Assembly: GCA_035502185.1 (NCBI GenBank)
Contig: DATJUT010000025.1
Location: 1-52,839 of the forward strand
DNA from: Gemmatimonadales bacterium
GTDB taxonomy: Bacteria; Gemmatimonadota; Gemmatimonadetes; Gemmatimonadales; JACORV01
Reading direction: 5' to 3'
Length of the DNA: 52,839 bases
The notes below the pieces were generated by a model. That model saw nothing but the letters and a program-made list of their open reading frames with translations, searched no databases and had not been told where the DNA came from. The translations under genes were made by a program, and so were the position numbers. Positions 8,038-15,024 of this stretch are shown piece by piece (position 1 is the first letter of the stretch; each line of letters begins with the position of its first letter).

Positions 8038-8901
8038 CTAGTCGCCGGCGGCCGGCAACGCGCCCGTGGCGGTGTCGGGCGGCTTCACCCTCGTCCCCAT
8101 GAGCGTAGGCGGGTCCCAGACCTCGGGCTGAGGCCGGGCGCCCTGCACGGCCTGCTGCTGGGGCTGGAACCAGTTCGGCCAGCTGCGGCGGGGCCGCGGC
8201 TTGACCGGGGTGCCGTTGAGCAGCAAGGTCCGCGCAACCTCGGGCCCGGATTTCAGCACCCGCTGGTTGTCCGGATCGCGCATCCAGCCGTTGACGCGCA
8301 CCAGGAGCTTGCCGGCCCAGCTCTGCTTCTTCAGCGAGGGCAGGGTCTCCTTCAGCGTGCGGATGTCCTGGCGAATCCCGATGGTCTTGAACTTGAGCAG
8401 GCCGAGGTCCTCGATCTGGTCGCGGAGGCCTTCCTCCATGCGCGCCTCGAGCTGCTCGAGCCGCGCCTCCATGTCCGCCGTCTCGGTCTTGGAGAAGTAC
8501 TCGTCGGGCAGGTCGGTGAACTTCCGCAGCAGGTCCTCGAGCTCCTGGGCCTGCATGGCCAGGTCGCGAGCCACCGGCACCGCCTGCAGCTCCTCGTGGA
8601 TCCGGGCCAGCCAGTTCTGCGTCGCCTGGACCACCTGGTCCCAGGCGCCCACGGTCAGCACCTCGGTGTCGGCGATCGAGCCCGGCTTCACGGTCATGCT
8701 GATCTCGAACCACGGCCCGTTGCTGGCGGACAGGGGAACGACCGCGACGAGGTAATACGATTCGTTGAAGCGGTACCTGACGATGAGGTTGCTGGACTGG
8801 TCCTTGGTGTTCTCCGTGTCGATGTGGAAGTCATCGGCCACGAAGTAATTGCTCTTGTCGATCGCTGCCCGAAGATCCTGTATGAGCCGTGGGCGGATCA
8901 T
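8038..8901 (-). CDS. unrecognised protein with central coiled coil and proline-rich tail
   Basis: I do not recognise this 287-residue protein. It has no signal peptide or membrane helix. The first 90 residues look like a compact alpha/beta domain (for example SSNLIVRYRFNESYYLVAVV). The middle, about residues 100-160, is strongly helical and charged and includes MEARLEQLEARMEEGLRDQI, a probable coiled coil. The last 60 residues are rich in Pro, Arg and Gln and probably disordered. The ATG has a good GGAGG site four bases upstream. It is the only - strand gene left of the dif site, which together with its unknown family suggests accessory gene content. Confidence 0.65.
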   Translation of the reverse strand: MIRPRLIQDLRAAIDKSNYFVADDFHIDTENTKDQSSNLIVRYRFNESYYLVAVVPLSASNGPWFEISMTVKPGSIADTEVLTVGAWDQVVQATQNWLARIHEELQAVPVARDLAMQAQELEDLLRKFTDLPDEYFSKTETADMEARLEQLEARMEEGLRDQIEDLGLLKFKTIGIRQDIRTLKETLPSLKKQSWAGKLLVRVNGWMRDPDNQRVLKSGPEVARTLLLNGTPVKPRPRRSWPNWFQPQQQAVQGARPQPEVWDPPTLMGTRVKPPDTATGALPAAGD

Positions 8902-8980
8902 GCGGCCTCCACATGCGAGCGCGACCCGAGCGTGCCCAGCTCGTAGCGTGTACCGCCGACGCCGCTCGAGTGGAGCACTG

Positions 8981-8997
8981 TGACCGTATTGACCGTA
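8981..8997. promoter_or_regulatory. direct repeat TGACCGTA x2, possible operator
   Basis: TGACCGTA occurs at 8981-8988 and again at 8990-8997, one base apart (period 9). It lies 80 bases upstream of the - strand gene starting at 8901. Tandem half-sites in an intergenic region suggest a regulator site, but no matching regulator is known. Confidence 0.35.
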
Positions 8998-9194
8998 ACT
9001 CAAGTGACCTTCCGCACGTCTCGTGCGCCGGCCGGAGAAGTTCCTAAGTTGTTGTTCGCCAGCGGCTTGCGGCCATGGGCGGATTCGAAACCTGGTGCGC
9101 AGGGACCACAGATCGGCTGGTTTTGACGCGACGGCGCAACGCGGGCCGGATCGTGTGGATAAGCGCCGCGATGGCGCGACAATCTCTAAGAATC

Positions 9195-9223
9195 TTGACT
9201 TTAGAGAACTCAACGGGCAAATT
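9195..9223 (+). promoter_or_regulatory. candidate promoter of the zinc-finger gene
   Basis: TTGACT (9195-9200) is followed after 17 bases by CAAATT (9218-9223). The -35 matches five of six consensus bases; the -10 matches only three. The local AT-rich context supports a promoter. Transcription would start about one base before the ATG at 9231, giving a leaderless message, which fits the absence of a ribosome-binding site. Confidence 0.45.
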
Positions 9224-9230
9224 CGCCCTC

Positions 9231-9599
9231 ATGCGGCCAGGCAAGAAGATCGTGGCGTGCCCCCAGTGCTCGCGCCGGATGACGCTTCAAGGGCTCAACG
9301 GCCACCTCCGGTTCGTTCACGGCGTGGGGGCCGACCGCGTGGCCGCCACCATGCTCGTCGGCACCGTCGAGGACCGGGCGGCGCGGGTCCTCGAGCTGCT
9401 GAGGCGCTTCAAGGAAATCCGGCAGCAGCGCGATGACCTCGCGAAGGCGAGGAAGCGGCCCGAGGCGGCGAGGGAGGGCCCCGCGCTCCGGAAGCAGGAC
9501 GCGGTCCACGAGGCGTTCGGCCGGGCGTTCGATAACCTGGAGGCTGAGATCCTCCAACAGCTTCGGAGTCTTGAGGTTCTGGACACTGTCGAGAAATGA
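9231..9599 (+). CDS. small C2H2-like zinc-finger protein with helical tail
   Basis: A 122-residue protein. CPQC (Cys10, Cys13), His25 and His30 form a C-x2-C-x11-H-x4-H finger close to the classical C2H2 pattern. The rest is helical and highly charged (VLELLRRFKEIRQQRDDLAK), probably a coiled-coil oligomerisation region. DNA or RNA binding is likely but not shown. The ATG at 9231 is preferred because the AT-rich promoter-like segment ends just before it; in-frame starts at 9171 and 9075 would put the promoter inside the gene. Its nearest neighbours are an unrecognised gene and the dif site. Confidence 0.68.
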   Translation: MRPGKKIVACPQCSRRMTLQGLNGHLRFVHGVGADRVAATMLVGTVEDRAARVLELLRRFKEIRQQRDDLAKARKRPEAAREGPALRKQDAVHEAFGRAFDNLEAEILQQLRSLEVLDTVEK

Positions 9600-9633
9600 C
9601 TTGAACCCCCACCTGGCTCTCGCTGGGCCGGGT

Positions 9634-9659
9634 ACCAGATTTCCCTTGCCGCATCTGGT
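9634..9659. repeat. stem-loop ACCAGAT/ATCTGGT
   Basis: ACCAGAT (9634-9640) and ATCTGGT (9653-9659) form a perfect seven-pair stem around a 12-base loop. It lies 35 bases after the stop of the zinc-finger gene and could help end its transcript, although no T tract follows. A second small stem, CGGGG/CCCCG, follows at 9664-9676. Confidence 0.45.
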
Positions 9660-9679
9660 CTTTCGGGGGAGCCCCGGGA

Positions 9680-9738
9680 CAGCCTGAGACCCGTGCCGGC
9701 TGGCACGGGTTGGAAGCCCGTCGGCTTCGGCGAGGCTG
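9680..9738. repeat. REP-like three-stem palindromic element
   Basis: An outer stem CAGCCT (9680-9685) with AGGCTG (9733-9738) encloses two perfect hairpins: ACCCGTGCC-GGCT-GGCACGGGT (9689-9710) and GAAGCC-CGTC-GGCTTC (9713-9728). Forty-two of the 59 bases can pair. The core GGCACGGGTTGGAAGCCCG resembles REP-type repeats that are dispersed in planctomycete and acidobacterial genomes and are often linked to TnpA-REP (Y1, RAYT) transposases. No such transposase is in the window. A structured RNA is the alternative reading. Confidence 0.6.
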
Positions 9739-9764
9739 GGGTCTGCTTCACGCCGGCACCCCGA

Positions 9765-9795
9765 CCGGGCCAATGGAGGCTAGCCGAGGGCCCGG
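9765..9795. repeat. stem-loop CCGGGCC/GGCCCGG
   Basis: CCGGGCC (9765-9771) pairs perfectly with GGCCCGG (9789-9795) across a 17-base loop. It continues the series of hairpins downstream of the three-stem element and may belong to the same repeat unit. Confidence 0.4.
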
Positions 9796-9957
9796 CCCAC
9801 CGGACTCGTGGCCGTCGGGCGCTCGGCCGGCCACCCACACCGGACCGGTCCGAGGCGTCCCGGCGCGACTGCTGGGGCGGTGTCCGCGCCTCGGGCCGCA
9901 GGATCGCGGGCTTGCGGCGTACGATCCACGGCTCAGCCGAGCTGGCCAGACGGCATC

Positions 9958-9980
9958 GCTCCGGCGACGCCAGCCGGAGC
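9958..9980. repeat. stem-loop GCTCCGGC/GCCGGAGC
   Basis: GCTCCGGC (9958-9965) and GCCGGAGC (9973-9980) form a perfect eight-pair stem with a seven-base loop. It lies 120 bases before the dif site. Its function is unknown. Confidence 0.4.
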
Positions 9981-10100
9981 CGGGCGCGGCGTTCCGTGCG
10001 GCGCCTGGCGGCCTGTAGCGGGGACGTCGAAACGCTCTGAGTCGGCGTCGAGTGGGTTCGGAAAAGCGCCGCATCTACACGGCACTGTCACGCCACGCTG

Positions 10101-10128
10101 ACTTCGTATAAGATATGTTATGTTAAGT
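10101..10128 (+). other. dif: dif site (XerC/XerD chromosome dimer resolution site)
   Basis: The 28 bp have the exact dif architecture: XerC arm ACTTCGTATAA (10101-10111), six-base spacer GATATG (10112-10117), XerD arm TTATGTTAAGT (10118-10128). The XerD arm differs from the E. coli arm by one base. The XerC arm matches the Bacillus subtilis arm at nine of 11 positions and the E. coli arm at seven. The site is AT-rich in a very GC-rich background and non-coding. It lies where coding orientation switches from + to -, as expected at the replication terminus. FtsK normally activates XerCD recombination here. Confidence 0.9.
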
Positions 10129-10166
10129 TGATTTGTTTGTAACTGTGGAAATTCGGGCGCCCTTTG

Positions 10167-11024
10167 CTAACCGTCGGTGGGACAGTCGGTTGGCAGCGAG
10201 CCGGAGAGGCCGCGAAAGACCAGTCTCCCCTCGCCGGTGAGGCGGATCGACGAGGCTGTTGAAGGTCCCGCGTCGAAGGCGACGTCGAGCGGGAGGCCGG
10301 ATCTGGTCCACAGGCGGGCGGGAGAGCTGGCGAGGCCCTGGCTGGCCAGCGTCAGGGCGCAGGCGACCGCCCCGGTCCCGCACGCCAGGGTTTCGCCTTC
10401 GACGCCTCGCTCGAAGGTGCGCATCTTCCAGGAGCCGTCCCCTCGGGGGGACATCCAGTTGACGTTGGCCCCGCCGTCCCCTGTGGCCGGGTCGGACCGA
10501 AGCGCCGGGCCCCGATCGGCCACGGCCACCGTCTCCACGTCGTCCACGGTCAGGACGAGGTGCGGGACCGAGGGCCGGACCAGGGTCGGGCAGCCTTCGC
10601 CCGGAAGGGTCCGGACCTCGGGGGCCGCCGTGGGTGCCGGGCAGTCCGGGAGGGCGATCTCGGAGCGGGTGCCCACCACCCTGCCCCGATGGAGGCCGGC
10701 CGGCGTCGAGAAGCGTATCTCGGCGTCCGGGCTGGCGAACTCGAGGATGACGGCGAGCCGCGTGGCGCACAGGGCGCCGTTCCCGCACATCGGGCCGACC
10801 GAGCCGTCGCGGTTCCAGAACCGGAAGCGGAAGTCGACCCCGTCGCCCTCGGGGGGCGGGGGCTCAAGGAGGCCGACGCCGTCCGCCCCGACGCCCAGCC
10901 GACGGTCGCACAAGGCCACGATCGCCTCGCGGGTCAGCTCCTCCGCCGTGGTGTGGCGGCCGTCGAACATGACGAAGTCGTTGCCGGAGCCGGACATCTT
11001 GTAGAAGACGGTGCCGGGCTTCAT
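10167..11024 (-). CDS. dapF: diaminopimelate epimerase
   Basis: DapF converts LL- to meso-diaminopimelate for lysine and peptidoglycan synthesis. The 285-residue protein has both catalytic-cysteine motifs, MCGNGALC and ACGTGAVAC, plus the N-terminal MSGSGNDFV and the GADGVGLLE loop. The ATG overlaps the stop of the upstream glycosyltransferase (ATGA) and is preceded by GGGGAAGG. It is the last gene of a long - strand directon that runs into the dif region. Confidence 0.96.
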   Translation of the reverse strand: MKPGTVFYKMSGSGNDFVMFDGRHTTAEELTREAIVALCDRRLGVGADGVGLLEPPPPEGDGVDFRFRFWNRDGSVGPMCGNGALCATRLAVILEFASPDAEIRFSTPAGLHRGRVVGTRSEIALPDCPAPTAAPEVRTLPGEGCPTLVRPSVPHLVLTVDDVETVAVADRGPALRSDPATGDGGANVNWMSPRGDGSWKMRTFERGVEGETLACGTGAVACALTLASQGLASSPARLWTRSGLPLDVAFDAGPSTASSIRLTGEGRLVFRGLSGSLPTDCPTDG

Positions 11025-11743
11025 ACCTTCCCCACCAGCGCCCACCACCTGAGCCGCCAGACCATCCATACCGCCTCGCGCACGATCCTGCCGGACATCT
11101 TGCTGCGGCCTTCACTGCGGTCGCTGAACGTGATGGTGATCTCCCGGATGCGGAAGCCCTTCCGCCAGGCGCGGAACGACATCTCGATCTGGAACGAGTA
11201 GCCGTTCGAGCGCACCTGGTCGAGGTCGATCTCGGCCAGCACCGCCTTCCGGTAGCACTTGTACCCGCCGGTCGAGTCCCACAGCCTGAGCCCGGTGACC
11301 CGGCGGGCGTACACGTTCGCGAAGTACGACAGCATAAGCCGGCTCATCGGCCAGTTGACGACCGTCACGCGGCGGTTGAGGTAGCGGGAGCCGATGACGA
11401 GGTCGGCGTCGGCGATCTCCGCCAGGAACGTGGGGAGGTGGCGCGGGTCGTGCGAGAAGTCGGCGTCCATCTCGAACACGTAGTCGTAGCCGGCCTCGAG
11501 GGCCCACCGGAAGCCGGCCACGTACGCGGTGCCCAGCCCGAGCTTGCCCGCCCGGTGCAGCACGTGGATCCGCGGGTCCTCGGCGGCCAGCGCCGCGGCC
11601 AGCTTCCCGGTGCCGTCCGGCGAGTTGTCGTCCACGACCAGCACTTCGAGCCGCGGATCCTGCTGCAAGATCTGCGGGACGATCTTGGGAAGGTTCTCCC
11701 GCTCGTCGTAGGTCGGGATGATGACCAGCGCGCGCTCAGCCAC
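11021..11743 (-). CDS. polyprenol-phosphate mannosyltransferase-like glycosyltransferase
   Basis: A 240-residue GT-A enzyme of the DPM1/Ppm1 type. ALVIIPTYDERENL, VVDDNSPDGTG and the metal-binding FEMDADFSHDP region are clear, as are GSRYLN and STGGYKCYRK. There are no C-terminal membrane segments. Relatives transfer mannose or another hexose from a nucleotide sugar to polyprenyl phosphate. The next gene upstream encodes a large multi-pass YfhO-type membrane protein, a family proposed to use lipid-linked sugars, so the pair may make and then use the donor. GTG 11743 overlaps that gene by eight bases. Confidence 0.9.
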   Translation of the reverse strand: MAERALVIIPTYDERENLPKIVPQILQQDPRLEVLVVDDNSPDGTGKLAAALAAEDPRIHVLHRAGKLGLGTAYVAGFRWALEAGYDYVFEMDADFSHDPRHLPTFLAEIADADLVIGSRYLNRRVTVVNWPMSRLMLSYFANVYARRVTGLRLWDSTGGYKCYRKAVLAEIDLDQVRSNGYSFQIEMSFRAWRKGFRIREITITFSDRSEGRSKMSGRIVREAVWMVWRLRWWALVGKV

Positions 11744-14123
11744 CGCGCCTCTTGAGGACGAGCGGGAGGCCGAGCAACACGACGACCGCCACCAGCGAGG
11801 CGAGGCTGACGACCTTCCCCACCTGGTAGCTCCGGCTGGCGAACCGGAGCTGCACGACGCGGGCGCCGCGCGGGACGGGCACGGTGAGCAGGGTACCCTG
11901 CCCGCGCTCGACCGGCGCGTCCCGCCCGTCAACGGTGGCGTGCCAGTCCGGGTACCAGTTCTCGCTGATCACCACGAACGCGTCGTGCTCGGGCACGGGA
12001 TCCAGATTGATGGTCATCAGCCCCGGCGCCCAGGCCGTGAAGGTGGCCCGGCTGGCCATGGCCGGCGGCATCGAGTCCAGATTCGGCGTCGCCACCGGGG
12101 CGTCGGGCGGCACGAGCACCAGGCGATCGATGTCGAACCGCGGGTTCATCAGCGCCGGCACGATCTGCGCGTCCTGCGCCTTGACGGCCGCCGGCACGAC
12201 CCGGGCGTACCGCACGGAGTCCGTGCGCTCGTACAGGTCCGCGGTGACGCCGCCCGACGTGACCACGGCGCTCAGCACCTTGTGGTAGCGCCGCGCGAAC
12301 GGGGCGTTCTCCCCGAGCTGCTGGTCCTCCGCCGGCCAGACGACGTACCGCACCGCCAGCAGGTCCCACAGCGCCAGGCTGCGCTGCAGGTTCCGCCACT
12401 CGTTCTGGCCACCCAGCAGCTGGTCGTAGGCGTTCAGCTCGAAGCCGTGGTGGCCGAGCACCTCCGGAATGTCGAACGCCATTAACGCGACGCCCTGCGC
12501 CCCGTAGATGCCGTAGAAGTCCAGCGTGCGGAACGGCAGTGGCGCCTGCTTGATGCGTTGGGTCACGGGGTCCGGCCGGAACAGGGCCGGCGGCGCGGCG
12601 GTGTACTGCCAGTACAAGCGGGCGTTGAGCCACAGGTCCGTGCCGATGACGCAAACCAGCAGCGCGCCGAACGCCAGGCTGGAGAGGCGTCCCCGGAGCC
12701 ACGCGAGCGCCACCGCCGCGGCGAGGGCGAGGGCCACGGCGCTGCTGGCCGCCCCCCACCGGATGGCCGACTGCCCCGCCTCGGCCGCCTGCACCATCGG
12801 CAGGCCCGTGGCCGGCTCGTGCGCGCGAGCGTACGACAAGGCCATCTCGCCGAAGGCGCCGGCCAGGGCCAGCAGCAGCGCGACCCCGGCGGCGATGAGC
12901 CAGATCCGGACGTGCTTCGCGCCCTCCTTCTGCTCCAGCCGCGCGGCGCCCAGGCCCGCCAGCAGGGCCACCACCAGCGCGACCACGTAGAACGCCATGC
13001 CGGGGGCGCGGGTCGCCTTCACGTACGGCATGACCGCCCACCACACGCTGTAGAACGGCGTCCCCGCGCCGAGGCTGATCAGCAGGAACAGCAGGCCGAT
13101 GCCGCCGAGCCACAGGACGAGGCGGCGCCGCGCCGACGCCGCCCCGAGGACCGCGAGCGCGACGACCGGCAGGCCCAGGTACTCCGAGTGCAGCTTGAGG
13201 CCGTTGGGGCCCCAGTACGTGGACTGGAGTCCGGTGAAGAGCTTGAGGAAGAACTCCGGGACGTGGACCCACGGCACGGCGTAGCTCGTCGCGCCCTCGA
13301 AGCCGTGGAAGCCCTGCGCGCGCGGCGAGAACGGCAGGTACCGGACGAACGGCAGCACCTGGATGGCCGAGAGCGCGAAGCCGAGCCCGACCGCGGCCAG
13401 CGCCAGCCCGAGGTCCCGCAGCCGGGCCGACCGGCTCCGCTCACCCGGCTCGCCGAAGGTGAGGTACAGCGCGAACAGGCCCGCCGCGATCAGCAGGTAG
13501 TACGTCATCTGGAAGTGCGGGCTCAGCAGGGCGAGGCCCACCGATACCGCCAGCAGCGCGTAGCCGCTCCACCGCCGCTCCCTGAGGGCCAGCACCAGCG
13601 CCAGCAAGGCCAGCGGGAGCAGCGCGGAGACGAACAGCTTGCCGTCGTGTCCGGGCAGCGGGTACGACGCGATCAGGCCGGAGAGCTGGTAGCCGATGCC
13701 GCCCACCACCGCTCCGATCCACGGCACGGACAGCCGCCGGAGCAGCAGGTAGGTGAACAGGCCCGCGGCCACGTAGTGGATCACGAAGCCCAGGTCCATC
13801 ACCGTGGGCATCGAGAAGAGCAGGCGCAGCCAGGAGGTGGGATAGAAGATGTCGCCGTGCAGGGCGCCCACGAACGGCAGTCCGCCGAACAGCTCCGGGT
13901 TCCACAGCGGCACGTGCCCGGTGCGGCGCAGCTGCTCCGCACCCCAGGTGCGGAAGGCGTAGCCGGCCGCGTACTGGTCGCTCCAGCGGGCCACGGCGAG
14001 CCAGCCGCCCGCGAGCATCGGGAGCGAGAGGATCGCGACCCACAGGACGAAGAAGCCCGTGGCCACGAGCGTGGGCCGCGACGGCGCGTAGCCTGCCGCG
14101 GACGTTTCAGGGTCGGCGTTCAA
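11736..14123 (-). CDS. YfhO-family multi-pass membrane protein, putative GT-C glycosyltransferase
   Basis: A 795-residue protein with at least ten hydrophobic helices in the first 550 residues and a C-terminal extracytoplasmic beta-rich domain, then a final helix (VVSLASLVAVVVLLGLPLV) and a basic tail. The early loop with WSDQY and the segment WNPELFGGLPFVG fit the YfhO pattern. Family members are linked to glycosylation of lipoteichoic acid and other cell-surface polymers. The start is TTG 14123, with an AAGGGAG ribosome-binding sequence five bases upstream. It overlaps the next upstream gene by 17 bases. Confidence 0.82.
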   Translation of the reverse strand: MNADPETSAAGYAPSRPTLVATGFFVLWVAILSLPMLAGGWLAVARWSDQYAAGYAFRTWGAEQLRRTGHVPLWNPELFGGLPFVGALHGDIFYPTSWLRLLFSMPTVMDLGFVIHYVAAGLFTYLLLRRLSVPWIGAVVGGIGYQLSGLIASYPLPGHDGKLFVSALLPLALLALVLALRERRWSGYALLAVSVGLALLSPHFQMTYYLLIAAGLFALYLTFGEPGERSRSARLRDLGLALAAVGLGFALSAIQVLPFVRYLPFSPRAQGFHGFEGATSYAVPWVHVPEFFLKLFTGLQSTYWGPNGLKLHSEYLGLPVVALAVLGAASARRRLVLWLGGIGLLFLLISLGAGTPFYSVWWAVMPYVKATRAPGMAFYVVALVVALLAGLGAARLEQKEGAKHVRIWLIAAGVALLLALAGAFGEMALSYARAHEPATGLPMVQAAEAGQSAIRWGAASSAVALALAAAVALAWLRGRLSSLAFGALLVCVIGTDLWLNARLYWQYTAAPPALFRPDPVTQRIKQAPLPFRTLDFYGIYGAQGVALMAFDIPEVLGHHGFELNAYDQLLGGQNEWRNLQRSLALWDLLAVRYVVWPAEDQQLGENAPFARRYHKVLSAVVTSGGVTADLYERTDSVRYARVVPAAVKAQDAQIVPALMNPRFDIDRLVLVPPDAPVATPNLDSMPPAMASRATFTAWAPGLMTINLDPVPEHDAFVVISENWYPDWHATVDGRDAPVERGQGTLLTVPVPRGARVVQLRFASRSYQVGKVVSLASLVAVVVLLGLPLVLKRRGG

Positions 14124-15024
14124 GCGACTCCCTTCCCTTGCGGCCGCCGAGCGCGAGCGCTCCGAGGCCGGCCGCTGCCTCGGTCAACGTGAGCTCCAGG
14201 CGCGAGGCGAGGCTGAGGGCCAGCGCCCCTCCGCCACCCAGGTACGGGGTCAGCAGCGCCAGAAACGTCGCCTCCCTGAAGCCGATGCCGCCGGGCGCAA
14301 ACAGCGCCAGGAGGCCAACAATGTAGCCTAGGGCGAACACGCCCGCAGCGTCGGCCAGCGGCAGCACGGGCGGCAGCCCGATGCCGCGGCCGAGGGCCCA
14401 GAAGGCGAAGCCGTACACGCCCCAGCTGAGCAGGGTGAGCGCCGCGCCGGCGAATACGGCGCCCGCCGGGAGCGCGCGCCACTCGCCGGCGGCCCCGACC
14501 AGGCGCCCGACCCTGGGGAGCGCACCCTTCCACGCCAGCAGCGCCACCGTGCCGAGCCCCAGGAGCGCCGCCGCGGCCACCCGCACCGGCGAGTACGCGT
14601 GGGGCGTCGCCGCCGCGACCAGAGCCGCCGCGGTCCCGATGCCGACCGCCTGCACCGCGACCGCCGAGGCCGCCGAGGCCCAGCGCTGCACCCCTTCCCG
14701 CTCGGCGAGCACGACCATGCCGGCCACGCTCCACACCTTGCCCGGGACGTAGCGGCCGAGGTTGGCGAGGAACCAGATCCGCGCCCCGGCGGCGAACCGT
14801 AGCCGTTGTCCCCAGCCCGCCAGCAGGCGCCGCCACGATTCGATCTGCAGGGCCGAGACCAGCGCGAGGCTCACGACCGACAGCGCCAGCCAGGCCGGGC
14901 GCAGCACGAGCGTGAAATGCAGCGCGCGGAAGCTGTCCCAGTTGGCGGCGATGGTCCGGGCGACCAGGGCGACGACGACCACCGCCACGACCAGTTCCAG
15001 CGCCAGGCGCCAGCGTCTAGGCAC
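14107..15024 (-). CDS. lysylphosphatidylglycerol-synthase-like transmembrane (UPF0104/AglD) protein
   Basis: A 305-residue polytopic membrane protein with about eight helices. The NLGRYVPGKVW motif and the C-terminal PGGIGFREATF segment are hallmarks of the LPG_synthase_TM / UPF0104 family. These proteins lack the aminoacyltransferase domain of MprF and are thought to flip or polymerise lipid-linked sugars. GTG 15024 overlaps the stop of the neighbouring GT4 gene by eight bases. The context, among glycosyltransferases, supports a role in export of a glycolipid intermediate. Confidence 0.85.
   Translation of the reverse strand: MPRRWRLALELVVAVVVVALVARTIAANWDSFRALHFTLVLRPAWLALSVVSLALVSALQIESWRRLLAGWGQRLRFAAGARIWFLANLGRYVPGKVWSVAGMVVLAEREGVQRWASAASAVAVQAVGIGTAAALVAAATPHAYSPVRVAAAALLGLGTVALLAWKGALPRVGRLVGAAGEWRALPAGAVFAGAALTLLSWGVYGFAFWALGRGIGLPPVLPLADAAGVFALGYIVGLLALFAPGGIGFREATFLALLTPYLGGGGALALSLASRLELTLTEAAAGLGALALGGRKGRESLERRP

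Larger units (their letters stand above)
8902..9230. other. divergent intergenic region, 329 bp
   Basis: This gap separates two divergently transcribed accessory genes. It holds a direct repeat of TGACCGTA (8981-8997) and, at 9181-9224, an AT-rich stretch that stands out from its surroundings and contains a candidate promoter for the zinc-finger gene. I see no convincing ORF or RNA gene in it. Confidence 0.6.
9600..10166. other. 567-bp non-coding region between convergent genes, rich in hairpins, with dif near its end
   Basis: No convincing gene is present; the open frames here overlap in several phases and look like GC-rich noise. The left half (9634-9795) contains a run of stem-loops including a REP-like element. 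Further palindromes lie at 9841-9852 (CGGACCGGTCCG) and 9958-9980. The right end (10101-10147) is abruptly AT-rich and contains the dif site. One frame from 9693 begins with a GTGWKPV peptide, a frequent spurious translation of REP-like repeats. Confidence 0.75.

Noticed and set aside
9693-10040. Open frame of 115 codons on the + strand starting MPAGTGWKPVG
   Set aside because: It has no ribosome-binding site or domain. Its opening peptide is the translation of the REP-like hairpin, and equally long frames overlap it in other phases.
9600-10100. Region as a known structured RNA (RNase P, 6S, tmRNA) or an integron attC site
   Set aside because: None of the conserved cores I know of these RNAs, nor the paired attC end motifs, could be found in it.
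10101-10128. Resemblance of ACTTCGTATA to a loxP half-site
   Set aside because: Only one arm resembles loxP. The 11-6-11 layout and the TTATGTTAAGT arm fit dif, not the 13-8-13 layout of lox.
10105-10147. AT-rich segment as a promoter or terminator for dapF
   Set aside because: dapF is transcribed toward this segment and ends at 10167, so it cannot be its promoter. It has no GC-rich stem followed by a T tract. dif explains the AT content.
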